DNA of 30,120 bases from JBGTBD01 sp041749475 (lineage in GTDB: Bacteria; Pseudomonadota; Alphaproteobacteria; Rickettsiales; UBA998). Shown here in pieces: positions 1-7,788 of this stretch (positions are counted from its first letter, which is position 1; every line of letters starts with the position of its first letter). The position numbers and the translations under genes are program-made. The DNA lies in NCBI GenBank assembly GCA_041749475.1, contig JBGTBD010000031.1, positions 1 through 30,120 of the forward strand, in the 5' to 3' direction. The notes beneath the pieces were generated by a model. The model was not told the DNA's origin, ran no database searches, and saw only the letters and a program-made list of their open reading frames with translations.

Positions 1-2
1 AT

Positions 3-944
3 GTGCTGACGGGCGGGGCAGGCAATACGGCACTGAGGGGATCAGCAGGGACAGACCGGGTGCTATCCGCATCCGCGAAAACAGACGCTCCTTACGGTGT
101 TGCCGATAACAAATTGTTCCGGGATTCCCCCGAAACGATCCGCTCTCCGTTACAGCCTCGTGATACCTTCTCGGGTGGTAGTGGCAACAACAGCCTCACA
201 GGGTCAGGGGGGGCGGACAGTATCGTGTCTGCGTCCTCAAGACCGGACGCTCCCTATCCGGTTGCCGATAACAAACTCTTTAAGAAACCCTCTGAAACGC
301 TGCGCGAGCCGTTCCCCGAAGCGCCGCAGAACGTCGATAACGGCAGTATTCGATCCCCGATGCGCCCCGACGGTACAGTAGGCGTCCCGCGCGAGAATCC
401 CACTGAGTTTGATCCCCGTCCCCCGGCACAGGATGTGGTGGAGTTGGAGTGGCAGGAGATAGAGCGAAGAGAACAGGAACGGCGTGCGGCAGACGAACAG
501 TTGGAACGGGAGACCGCCGAGTTACGCGCCATCCGTGAACAGGAATACGCCGAACAGCAGCGGCAGGAAGAAGAATACGCCAAGCAAAAACGTGAGGAGG
601 AAGAGCAATTCGCCGCGCAGGAGCGTCTGGAGGAGGAGCAGCGTCAGCAGCGCGAGCAGGATAATACGCTCTACGGGGAGATGAACGCGGCGATCGGTCA
701 TTCAGGGGCTACGCAGGTAGTGGGTGCATATACCTTCATTCGTGTAAGTGACGCGGCGGAAGCCCAGCGCATTGCGGATGAGCTTAATACCTCCGCTGGC
801 GGCGGCACCGTACATTTCGGGAGTGCAACGGATGAAACGGGCACCTATATCCGTGTACTTACCGACGACCTGACGCAGAATGCTGAAGTGCGTGACAAAG
901 CGATGGGCGTACTGCAACAGAACTCTGATAAATTTACCGCATAG
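3..944 (+). CDS. Repeat and coiled-coil protein, 5'-truncated by window edge
   Basis: The reading frame is open to the window edge, so the GTG at position 3 is probably not the true start and this is the C-terminal part of a longer protein. The visible 313 residues begin with two copies of a ~54-residue repeat (residues ~4-57 and ~58-108). Each opens with a Gly/Asn-rich stretch (GGAGNTAL / GGSGNNSL) that loosely resembles RTX nonapeptides, followed by a conserved DAPYxVADNKLF segment. Residues ~145-220 are very rich in Glu, Gln and Arg and should form a long coiled coil. Residues ~225-313 look like a small globular domain. It lies directly upstream of two virB6-like genes on the same strand. 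VirB6 proteins of Rickettsiales often carry long C-terminal extensions, so this could be the tail of a third VirB6-like protein, but no membrane segments are visible to prove it. I do not recognise the family. Confidence 0.75.
   Translation: MLTGGAGNTALRGSAGTDRVLSASAKTDAPYGVADNKLFRDSPETIRSPLQPRDTFSGGSGNNSLTGSGGADSIVSASSRPDAPYPVADNKLFKKPSETLREPFPEAPQNVDNGSIRSPMRPDGTVGVPRENPTEFDPRPPAQDVVELEWQEIERREQERRAADEQLERETAELRAIREQEYAEQQRQEEEYAKQKREEEEQFAAQERLEEEQRQQREQDNTLYGEMNAAIGHSGATQVVGAYTFIRVSDAAEAQRIADELNTSAGGGTVHFGSATDETGTYIRVLTDDLTQNAEVRDKAMGVLQQNSDKFTA
12..335 (+). repeat. Two-copy 162-bp coding tandem repeat
   Basis: Two adjacent units of about 162 bp (54 codons) encode similar peptides. GG at residues 4-5 matches GG at 58-59, and DAPYGVADNKLF matches DAPYPVADNKLF. 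A short third echo follows (IRSPMRPDGT against IRSPLQPRDT). The copies differ at many bases, so the duplication is old or under diversifying drift. More units may lie upstream of the window. Confidence 0.7.
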
Positions 945-952
945 GAACGCTC

Positions 953-1003
953 ATGGATAATTCTATAAGCATCTTCTGCATCACAAGCTGGCTAATGAAA
1001 TGA
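953..1003 (+). CDS. Possible 16-codon coupling ORF before virB6
   Basis: ATG at 953 is preceded at about 6 nt by AGGA (943-946). It reads 16 codons (MDNSISIFCITSWLMK) to a TGA at 1001-1003, which overlaps the ATG of the following virB6-like gene (1000-1002) in an ATGA junction. The virB6-like gene itself has no clear Shine-Dalgarno sequence, so translation of this mini-ORF could deliver ribosomes to it. That role is inference. The alternative is chance, as the ORF is very short. Confidence 0.3.
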   Translation: MDNSISIFCITSWLMK

Positions 1004-2526
1004 GATACGCGCTCTTCCTTCTGGTTCTGTTCCTGCCGTTCTTTGCGGCGGCGGGGCCCGTTGGGCCGCCCCCGGTCACGAGCGAACCGCGGGAGGAAAT
1101 CGATGAATGTATCGTGGACGGGTTAGGACTTTCCTTCAACGGCGGCATCACGCTGGATGATGTCGCCATCACCTGCTGCCCTGCCAACGGCTTCTTCACG
1201 GGGCGCGTTATCTATTGTGTGAGTATAGCCATCAACCAGACTGCGCAGCGCTTTCTCTCCGAAATCAGCGACATCATGGTTCCGATCATCCTTGCCTTGA
1301 TGATCGTATCGCTCATGGTGTTCGGCATCAAGATTATGGTGGGCGATTCCGAGGTGAAGGAGAAGGGCGTTCTCCTCATTTTCAAGATAGCGCTTGTCTT
1401 CGCATTTTCCTATAATCTGAGTGGTTTTGCGCCCCAGATATTCAGGATGAGCGAATCCGCGGTCGGCATGGTGACGACAACTCTGGATAACGCCGGCAGT
1501 TATTCCTGCCCGCTGGATGAGATTGCCGCGTCCTATGTGTCGATGACTAATAGCATCGTCTGGCAGCGGATGGATTGCATTATCGACCGTCTGTTCGGCA
1601 CAGGTGTCAACACTGCGCTGCATGATTCTTTCTTCGCATTCATGCCTGCGTTGCTGATGGGCGGTGCGGTCTCGCCTGCGATCGTGATGATCGCCGTCGC
1701 CGCGATGGTCGGCCTCTTTACCTATGTCTTCAAGGCGATTTACAGCTACTTGCTGGCCTATCTCTATCTGGGCTTCCTCATCGCTATTTCGCCCATTGTC
1801 ATTCCGTTCATCTTTATCCCTAAATTCAGCGAGGCGGTCTGGGCCTGGACAAGGATGGTGATGACGGCCATCGCCCAACCGATGATGATATTTGCCTATA
1901 TCGCCATCACCATGCCGGTCATCGATCAGGTGGTCTTTGGCGGAGGCGAACATATCAAGGAGACTCTGGCAGAAATTCTCCCGCCGGAGGAGCAACAGGC
2001 TGCTTACCGCCAGCAGCAACAATTCTGCTCGCGTCAGTCCCCGCTTAATCCCGATATGTACAAATATTTCGATAAGGAAAAGGGTGAGGAAGTAAATATC
2101 TATCAGAATGACGCGGTCTTGAACGAAGCGCTGGATCCGCAAAGCACGCTGGGGAATTTCCTTGCGCCCATGCTGACCACGAACTCCGATAAATGCTCGA
2201 ATCTGGCATTGACCACCGTGGATTTCGGGCCCCAGCACGCCCAGAAGATGATCGAGATCATGTTCGCGAGCGTCAAGCTGATGCTGGTCGTGATATTGCT
2301 GGCGATGGGGATGGAGTCGATTCCCATGCTCACCAGTTCGATCTTCAGCTCGCACAGCTTAGGACAGGCAATCAGTCGAAATACGGATACGATGGGTGGT
2401 ATGCTTTCCAGGGATAAGCAAGGCAAGGTAGGAAATGCGGCGAAACAGACGGCGTCGAGTATGGTGCAGTCCACCGGCAAGGCGACGGCGGCAGCGAAAA
2501 ATCAATTATTCTCATTGGTGAAATGA
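1000..2526 (+). CDS. virB6: VirB6/TrbL-like type IV secretion inner-membrane protein
   Basis: A 508-residue polytopic membrane protein. An N-terminal signal peptide (residues 1-18, cleavage near FAAA-GP) is followed by a periplasmic Cys-containing segment (Cys37, 59, 60, 73). Hydrophobic helices lie at about 92-113, 122-143, 211-236, 239-275 (two passes), 285-312 and 420-441, with a polar loop at ~315-415. Signal peptide, large loops and a late cluster of helices fit the TrbL/VirB6 family, which forms the inner-membrane part of the T4SS channel. The gene starts at an ATGA junction with a 16-codon ORF and ends 1 nt before a second VirB6-like gene. Tandem virB6 genes are characteristic of Rickettsiales T4SS clusters. 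The C-terminus (residues ~455-508) is a soluble Ala/Ser/Lys-rich tail, much shorter than the giant extensions of some Rickettsiales paralogues. The symbol is by family; paralogue number cannot be assigned. Confidence 0.85.
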   Translation: MRYALFLLVLFLPFFAAAGPVGPPPVTSEPREEIDECIVDGLGLSFNGGITLDDVAITCCPANGFFTGRVIYCVSIAINQTAQRFLSEISDIMVPIILALMIVSLMVFGIKIMVGDSEVKEKGVLLIFKIALVFAFSYNLSGFAPQIFRMSESAVGMVTTTLDNAGSYSCPLDEIAASYVSMTNSIVWQRMDCIIDRLFGTGVNTALHDSFFAFMPALLMGGAVSPAIVMIAVAAMVGLFTYVFKAIYSYLLAYLYLGFLIAISPIVIPFIFIPKFSEAVWAWTRMVMTAIAQPMMIFAYIAITMPVIDQVVFGGGEHIKETLAEILPPEEQQAAYRQQQQFCSRQSPLNPDMYKYFDKEKGEEVNIYQNDAVLNEALDPQSTLGNFLAPMLTTNSDKCSNLALTTVDFGPQHAQKMIEIMFASVKLMLVVILLAMGMESIPMLTSSIFSSHSLGQAISRNTDTMGGMLSRDKQGKVGNAAKQTASSMVQSTGKATAAAKNQLFSLVK

Positions 2527-2527
2527 T

Positions 2528-3769
2528 ATGAAATCGATCGTGATATGGGTGATGATGATATGGTTTGGGGTTATGGCGTTCCCCGATATTTCCTACGCAG
2601 CGCCTCCCAGCGATACGCTCGCCAATACCTGCACGGAGGATCCGGTATTCGATCTCTCGCAGCTGGAGAATTTTCTCCAGAATATCATCGACACGGTGGA
2701 CGGCACGTTGACCACCATCGCGCAGGATCTGTTCGAAGGACTGGTGGCGAACGATAACTTCTACGCCATCGTAGTGGCCTGTCTCGTTCTCTACCTCATG
2801 ATATACGGCATCTGTTTCATGTTCGGGCTCGTCCCGGCGAACTTTTATATTGTCTTCATACGCCTGTTCAAGATGGCGGTGATCCTCCTGCTGTTCCATC
2901 CCGATGCATGGTATATCCTGTTCGATACTTCCGGCGGCGAAGGGTTCATCAGCGGCCTGTTCCAGGATGGCGTCTGTTATATGATTGAGGTGATGCTCGC
3001 CATCGGCACCGGGACGGATCCCGGCTTCGCCTCCTGTGTCGGCGGCTCGCCCGAGCAGCCGTTCGAATTGCTGAACGGCCTCATCACCCTGCTGCTGTCG
3101 CCGCGCATGTTCATCATCATCCTCTCCGCCTTCGGTACGGGTCCGTTCGGCGCGCTGCTCGGTTTCCTCATCGTCTTCTCGATGACCTATGTACTGCGCA
3201 TGATTCTCGAGGCGATGCGCGTCTACGTGCTCTATCTCATCGTCAAGACGCTGCTGTTCGGGCTGGCTCCCATCTTCTTTGTCTTCATGCTGTTCGACCG
3301 CACGAAACACGTGTTCGACGGCTGGCTGAAGCAACTGGTCAGCATCAGTATCCAGACCATCATGATGTTCGCCTACCTTTCCTTCTACGTCGTCCTGCTC
3401 GAATCCGCCGCATGGGACATGGTTCCGCGCCGCGACGTCGAGGTCTGCTACACCAAGGTCACGCAGACCGGGGTAGAGGACGTCCACACCTGGCGTTTCA
3501 TGGTGGACGGCCAACCCTATGAAGGGCAATGGTCATGGAAGGGCATCGTCGATCCCGACGCCGACCCCGCCGCGGCGCCGAAGATCGACCGCATCTTCCC
3601 CATCAACCCGGTGAAGATATTGATATTCTTGCTCATTAGCTATATCGGCTTCAGGATGATGACGGTCGTCCTCGGTATCGCCGCCGAGTTGACAGGCGGC
3701 TTGTCCTTCTCGGGAATGGGTGGTAAGATGAGCGGCGCGCTCCAGAAATTCACTGGCAGCGGCGGTTAA
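2528..3769 (+). CDS. virB6: VirB6/TrbL-like type IV secretion inner-membrane protein, second copy
   Basis: A 413-residue membrane protein starting one base after the stop of the previous virB6-like gene, so the two are translationally coupled. Residues 1-24 form a signal peptide (cleavage near SYA-AP). Hydrophobic helices follow at about 79-102, 104-124, 184-200, 205-223, 230-256, 270-291 and 362-382. A polar insertion at ~295-355 holds a probable periplasmic domain with a single Cys (307). The C-terminus is a short Gly/Ser-rich tail. Layout and gene context indicate the TrbL/VirB6 family, the T4SS channel component. Sequence similarity to the upstream copy is low by eye, so this is an old paralogue or a different subfamily. 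A lipoprotein gene follows in the same operon. Confidence 0.82.
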   Translation: MKSIVIWVMMIWFGVMAFPDISYAAPPSDTLANTCTEDPVFDLSQLENFLQNIIDTVDGTLTTIAQDLFEGLVANDNFYAIVVACLVLYLMIYGICFMFGLVPANFYIVFIRLFKMAVILLLFHPDAWYILFDTSGGEGFISGLFQDGVCYMIEVMLAIGTGTDPGFASCVGGSPEQPFELLNGLITLLLSPRMFIIILSAFGTGPFGALLGFLIVFSMTYVLRMILEAMRVYVLYLIVKTLLFGLAPIFFVFMLFDRTKHVFDGWLKQLVSISIQTIMMFAYLSFYVVLLESAAWDMVPRRDVEVCYTKVTQTGVEDVHTWRFMVDGQPYEGQWSWKGIVDPDADPAAAPKIDRIFPINPVKILIFLLISYIGFRMMTVVLGIAAELTGGLSFSGMGGKMSGALQKFTGSGG

Positions 3770-3788
3770 GAGTCAAGGGAGGACACCG

Positions 3789-3965
3789 ATGAAATACAGC
3801 ACTGCATTGAAACTGGGATTGGTCGCAGCCGTTCTGCTGGCCTTGCCTTCCTGCTCCAACAAGCGTGAAGACCTGAAAAGCCCCTGCGTGGGGACGGACG
3901 ACAGCCCCTGCGGGCCGCACCGCTCCATTAACGGGTGGTGGCTGAAAGGCCATAACGCGGCCTAA
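3789..3965 (+). CDS. Small VirB7-like lipoprotein
   Basis: A 58-residue protein. ATG at 3789 is preceded by a strong Shine-Dalgarno AGGGAGGA. The N-terminus is a lipoprotein signal (MKYSTALKLGLVAAVLLALP) ending in a lipobox with the modified Cys at residue 22 (LPSC). The mature part is about 37 residues, contains two further Cys (33 and 41) in SPCVG..DDSPC, and ends in INGWWLKGHNAA. Size, lipobox and position directly after virB6-like genes match VirB7, the outer-membrane lipoprotein that stabilises VirB9 in T4SS core complexes. The assignment is by context and general form. The end lies 7 nt from the converging 3973 gene. Confidence 0.75.
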   Translation: MKYSTALKLGLVAAVLLALPSCSNKREDLKSPCVGTDDSPCGPHRSINGWWLKGHNAA

Positions 3966-3972
3966 GTCGGCT

Positions 3973-5922
3973 TTATCTTCCTGTTTTCTGATTCCGCTTC
4001 GGCGGACGCGGCGGCGGTATGGTACCGTCTGGCATCGTTGTCTGCGGCGTATCCATAGCGGGAGCGGATTCCATGGCCACCGTGCCCGCCGCTGGCATTC
4101 CCGTTTTCTGTTCCTCAGCCTTCCGCATATCTTTCCGTTCGCGTTTTTCTTGACGCTCACGTTCACGGCGGATGGTGTCCTTGGCGCTTCCGGGCTGGAT
4201 CATGTCCCCCGTCGTCGGCGCGTTGAAACTGCCGCGCATATGTTCCACATCCTTATTGCCCAGTAGTTGACCGAACTCATGGTGATGCGCTGCCTGTTGC
4301 TGCTGCTGGAGTCGCTGCTGCAAACGTGCCTGTCGTTGCGCCCGTTGCTGGCGCATCAGGTTGGCTTGCGTGCGGGAAACGCGTCCCTGCTGCTGCGTTG
4401 TAGTGCTGCGGCGCGATTCCTGACCCGTTTGCTGGGCTCTATCCGTCGGTTGCTGCCGCTGTTGCTGCTGTCGTTGGTTCGCCTGCTGCGTGGCGAGATT
4501 GGCCTGTAACATCGCATTGCGCTGGGCGGCTTGTTGCGCCTGTAACCGTTGCATCTCCTCACCCATGCCCACAATCTGCGCCAGCCGCATATCGGCCTCA
4601 CCCAGTTCATGTCCTTTCTGCACGCCGATTGCACGCTCAGCCTCACCCGGCGCTTCCATGTTCGCTGTCTTGAGGACGCCCAGCACTTTCTGCAACGCCT
4701 TCTCCACCGAGCCCAGCACGTCGTTGACTGTATCCTTGCCCGGCTCGCGCATCGAATCGGGGAAACTGGCGAGGTCTTTCTGCAAGCTCGCGATGCCGCT
4801 GATATTTTTCGCCCCCACCGCCTGTTGCAATGCGAAATGCTTGGCCTGATAGAGTAGCTTCCCGATGGAAAGATTCGCATCCATGATGATGTCATCTTCC
4901 ATCAAGCTCGGCTGCTGATCGCTCGCCATCGTCAGGTAGGTTTCATAGATCTGGATCAGCTTCTCCATATCGACGAATGCTTCCGCCAGCCGCGCCGGAT
5001 CATGCTGTAATAATGTTTCCATCGGCACGTCATGGAAAGACAGTTTCAGCTTCCGTAATATCTCATGCGCGATATCCACCGCCTGTCGTTTGATGTTGCC
5101 GCTCAGGGCATCCACCGATTGCTGGAACTGCTCCGCCAGCGCCACATCCTCCACCGCCAGCCCATCCGAGAGCTCCGCCGTCTGGCCGATGAGCAATGCC
5201 TCCGGCAGGAACCCGTCCTGCCACGGCAGCGCCTTGTCCGACTCGTCCTCTTCAATGAGCACCGCATGCAGGTGTGCTGGAAGGAAAGGGGTGTGGACGA
5301 GGGGGGGTAACTGCCAGCGAAGCGCCGGGGCCAGTCCTACCGTCGTCATCAACTTGCGCCATAGTCCGGGCGCGGAACTAAGCTGCTGCAACGTCCTGAA
5401 CAGCGCCGCGCCGCCTGCGCGCTCCTGCACCGCCAGCGTCATCGCCAGACTGGCCGATCCCGGCACGGTCAGAAGGCCCAGCAGATGGTCTTTCCCCGAC
5501 TGCCCGCGCTTCAGCATAGCGGCGACATGCAGCGCCATCTGCTCCAGCTGCGCACGTTTTTCGGCCGTAGGCCTGCCCGGGTTCGGGAAGAGATGCGCCA
5601 TCAACACATTACGCAGCACTCCGAGATTCCGGCGCAGCGCAACCGCGTTGCCATCCGTCATGTCATTAAGGTCGGCGAGAGCAGCAAGTCCCCCGCGTAC
5701 ACTGACGATACGGTCGAATAGGAACAATTCGGGGTTAAATTCCAACTCCTCGATCAGCATCACATACCGTGTGGCCGTCCACCACGGCAAATTGGGGATG
5801 GCGACCGGGCCGACGGACGGCACGTCATGCACGACCCATTGCAACTGATCAACGGAAGCACAGAGCGGGGAACCCGGGGATGATACGCGTGAAGGTGAGC
5901 CGGGTGCTGAGGGGGGGTGCAT
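3973..5922 (-). CDS. Unknown 649-aa Gln-rich protein with basic C-terminus, next to T4SS genes
   Basis: No family recognised. There is no signal peptide and no membrane segment. Residues ~25-330 look like a globular, Leu-rich helical region with several Trp-containing motifs (PNLPWW near residue 45). Residues ~330-450 are helical. Residues ~455-560 are extremely rich in Gln, Arg and Ala, predicting a long helical or disordered segment. Residues ~590-649 are Lys/Arg/Pro-rich and end in PPPRPPKRNQKTGR. A basic, flexible C-terminus is typical of T4SS substrates (VirB/D4 type), and the gene converges head-on with virB6/virB7-like genes, so a secreted effector or T4SS accessory protein is a reasonable inference. 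It begins 15 nt after the stop of the DUF2610 gene, implying cotranscription. The ATG has no obvious Shine-Dalgarno, so coupling or a later start is possible. Confidence 0.75.
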   Translation of the reverse strand: MHPPSAPGSPSRVSSPGSPLCASVDQLQWVVHDVPSVGPVAIPNLPWWTATRYVMLIEELEFNPELFLFDRIVSVRGGLAALADLNDMTDGNAVALRRNLGVLRNVLMAHLFPNPGRPTAEKRAQLEQMALHVAAMLKRGQSGKDHLLGLLTVPGSASLAMTLAVQERAGGAALFRTLQQLSSAPGLWRKLMTTVGLAPALRWQLPPLVHTPFLPAHLHAVLIEEDESDKALPWQDGFLPEALLIGQTAELSDGLAVEDVALAEQFQQSVDALSGNIKRQAVDIAHEILRKLKLSFHDVPMETLLQHDPARLAEAFVDMEKLIQIYETYLTMASDQQPSLMEDDIIMDANLSIGKLLYQAKHFALQQAVGAKNISGIASLQKDLASFPDSMREPGKDTVNDVLGSVEKALQKVLGVLKTANMEAPGEAERAIGVQKGHELGEADMRLAQIVGMGEEMQRLQAQQAAQRNAMLQANLATQQANQRQQQQRQQPTDRAQQTGQESRRSTTTQQQGRVSRTQANLMRQQRAQRQARLQQRLQQQQQAAHHHEFGQLLGNKDVEHMRGSFNAPTTGDMIQPGSAKDTIRRERERQEKRERKDMRKAEEQKTGMPAAGTVAMESAPAMDTPQTTMPDGTIPPPRPPKRNQKTGR

Positions 5923-5937
5923 TGGGGGACGGAAAAC

Positions 5938-6228
5938 TTAGCCCGAGGTCGGAGGCGTGCCCCCGCCCTGATTCTCCTGCGCTGCCTGCCCGAGCGCATA
6001 GACGCAAAGATCCTCGAACGAAACATTATTTTCCTGCGAGATCTTGAACAGTTTCTCGAAACTATCCATCACGTCCTGCGGAATCGTGCCGCCGCGCTCG
6101 CTGGAGAGCCAGGAGGACTGGAACTGCAAAGGGTGTTTTTTGGGATGCGGCTCACCGATATAGACGTGGAAGGGATGTTTCACCCCATTGAAATCACACG
6201 GAATCGTAAAGCGCTTCATGCCCACCAT
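5938..6228 (-). CDS. DUF2610 domain protein
   Basis: A 96-residue soluble protein matching the DUF2610 family as I remember it: MKRFTIPCDFNGVKHPFHVYIG, then a KHPLQFQSSWLSSERGG-type core, then EKLFKISQENNVSFEDLCVYAL. The family is small, of unknown function, and found in Rickettsiales and some other alphaproteobacteria. The last ~12 residues (GGGTPPTSG) look disordered. ATG at 6228 gives MVGMKRF. The internal ATG three codons later is an equally plausible start because neither has a strong Shine-Dalgarno. It lies between an NtrC-type regulator gene (28 nt upstream) and the 649-aa Gln-rich protein (15 nt downstream), all on the minus strand, so the three are probably one operon. Confidence 0.85.
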   Translation of the reverse strand: MVGMKRFTIPCDFNGVKHPFHVYIGEPHPKKHPLQFQSSWLSSERGGTIPQDVMDSFEKLFKISQENNVSFEDLCVYALGQAAQENQGGGTPPTSG

Positions 6229-6256
6229 TATGCCAAAATGGGCTTAAAAAACAACC

Positions 6257-7555
6257 TTAATTCGACTCCGCCCCCGCCAGTTTCTGTACTTTGCGGTAAA
6301 TGGTGGTGCGCCCCAGTTGCAGGTGACGTGCCACCAGCGAGGGAGAATGGTCGTATTTCCGCATCGCGAGCATGATGATATCCTCTTCGATATCCTTGAA
6401 CGGCCTGAGGTCTCCTTCTTCTGTCGTCAGCGCAATATGGGCGGCATGAGGCGCGGCGAAACGTACACGCTCATGCGTCTGCGCGGTCCCCTGATGGGCG
6501 AAGCTGCGTCTTTGTAAATGATATTCCCACTCATTGAGTGTAATTCGCCCCTGCACGGTATAGGCCGCCGCCGCGGTGAGGAATTGCTCCAGCTCCGCCA
6601 CGTTCCCCGGCCAGTCATACGCATACATCGCATCCGCGACGCCGGCATCGAGCCAGTAACGCGTATGATGGCGCGACAAACGTTGCAGGAAATAATCGGT
6701 GAGGATGCTGATATCCATCCGCCGCTCCCGTAAAGGGGGCACATAGAGGATACAGGATTCAACTGATAACCCTTCCGCCACATCCCCCACGGAAGAAGCG
6801 GTAGCACAGCCGACAGTGAGTGGACGGCTGTTCAAAAACTGAGTGAATTGGGTTATTGTCTGGTGGCTTGTCAGCGGGTCTTTGCACATGAGGATAACCC
6901 CGTTCTTGGAATTCAGATGGGGAGGTGGCGTCGGTATGGCCGAGGATTTCCACGCCTGCTTAGTGTAACTGTCACACCCTTGCAAACTCAGGATATGTTG
7001 CGCGAGGACGGTTTTGCCCACACCCGCTTCGCCGAGGATGAGTACCTTCTGCCCGGAAAGCGCCGCCGCGCGCGCATCGGCCAGCACTTGCAGGTATGCC
7101 GTGGAAATGCCGAGCGGCGCGGTATGGGGTAAAGGCGGCATTTCCGGCTTCCATTTATAAGAACCGATGGCCTTACGCAGCGCCTCCGTCTCCAGGATAT
7201 TACTGAGCGTCACCTTCAATCGCTGGGTAGGGATGGGTTTATGCAAAAAGTCTCGTGCCCCCGCCTGTATCGCCATCATCGCGCGTTTACGGTTCCCGTA
7301 ATGGGTCATCACCACGATGGGCAGGTCGGGTAGTTGTTCCTTGAGATACCGCGTGATTTGAATCCCGTCCATATCCGGCAGGAACAAATCAACCACTGCG
7401 CAATCCACGTCCGGCAGCAATCCCTGCTGTATCAGGTCCTTGAGTTCCCGTCCGCTCGCAAGGAGGATGCTATCACAACCCAGAGTATTCTTGATGGTAT
7501 GCTGTAGAATCAGCCCTTGCGTCTTGTCATCCTCAATAATTAAAATCTTTGTCAT
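6257..7555 (-). CDS. NtrC-family response regulator with degenerate AAA+ domain
   Basis: 432 residues from the ATG at 7555, chosen because an AGGAGAG Shine-Dalgarno sits 8 nt upstream and the product then opens MTKILIIEDD. The receiver domain (1-~120) has the acidic pair D9/D10, phospho-acceptor D56, T84 and K106. An AAA+ domain (~150-340) has an intact Walker A (GEAGVGKT, 175-182) and the PPLRERRMDI segment, but no GAFTGA loop for sigma-54 contact. Walker B is not recognisable (GVILMCKD), and the usual GNVREL reads GNVAEL, losing the sensor-II Arg. A Fis-type helix-turn-helix is at ~404-426 (VARHLQLGRTTIYRKV). It is therefore likely a DNA-binding response regulator that does not activate sigma-54. 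No histidine kinase lies nearby. It heads the operon with DUF2610 and the 649-aa protein. Confidence 0.88.
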   Translation of the reverse strand: MTKILIIEDDKTQGLILQHTIKNTLGCDSILLASGRELKDLIQQGLLPDVDCAVVDLFLPDMDGIQITRYLKEQLPDLPIVVMTHYGNRKRAMMAIQAGARDFLHKPIPTQRLKVTLSNILETEALRKAIGSYKWKPEMPPLPHTAPLGISTAYLQVLADARAAALSGQKVLILGEAGVGKTVLAQHILSLQGCDSYTKQAWKSSAIPTPPPHLNSKNGVILMCKDPLTSHQTITQFTQFLNSRPLTVGCATASSVGDVAEGLSVESCILYVPPLRERRMDISILTDYFLQRLSRHHTRYWLDAGVADAMYAYDWPGNVAELEQFLTAAAAYTVQGRITLNEWEYHLQRRSFAHQGTAQTHERVRFAAPHAAHIALTTEEGDLRPFKDIEEDIIMLAMRKYDHSPSLVARHLQLGRTTIYRKVQKLAGAESN

Positions 7556-7583
7556 AGGATTTCTCTCCTGTTCACTGCGTGCC

Positions 7584-7612
7584 ACTATAAACCAGCCGGA
7601 ATAAGTACACAA
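7584..7612 (-). promoter_or_regulatory. Possible sigma-70 promoter of the response-regulator operon
   Basis: On the minus strand, TTGTGT (7612-7607) and TATAGT (7589-7584) are separated by 17 nt. This puts a start site near 7577 and a ~20-nt leader carrying the AGGAGAG ribosome site. The -10 matches 5 of 6 consensus bases and the -35 only 3 of 6. Confidence 0.4.
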
Positions 7613-7674
7613 CCCTAAATTGTATTTATATTAACTCCAATCAATCGCACCATTCACTTCACCACAATAATTAT

Positions 7675-7721
7675 CGTCATTCCCGCGAAGGCGGGAATCC
7701 AGCGCGCCACGTCCGTGGCGC
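7675..7721. repeat. Palindromic element (CATTCCCGC type)
   Basis: Two adjacent hairpins. The first is ATTCCCGC-GAAG-GCGGGAAT (7679-7698). The second is GCGCCAC-GTCC-GTGGCGC (7704-7721). They are joined by the ATCC spacer seen in other copies. The element lies in the 233-nt gap between the complex I subunit gene and the response regulator. The rest of that gap is AT-rich with no further gene. Confidence 0.8.
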
Positions 7722-7788
7722 CGTAAACTAAATACTGAAACAGCATTCATTGGTCTGACATTATCGAAGAGAAAAAAAAGAGAAAAAC

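Noticed and set aside
1123..2355. 410-aa minus-strand ORF antisense to the first virB6-like gene
   Set aside because: The translation is His/Asp/Arg-rich, without hydrophobic core or motifs, and mirrors a convincing membrane-protein gene on the other strand.
2372..3529. 385-aa minus-strand ORF antisense to the second virB6-like gene
   Set aside because: Highly charged low-complexity translation typical of an antisense shadow; it also spans the junction of two coupled genes.
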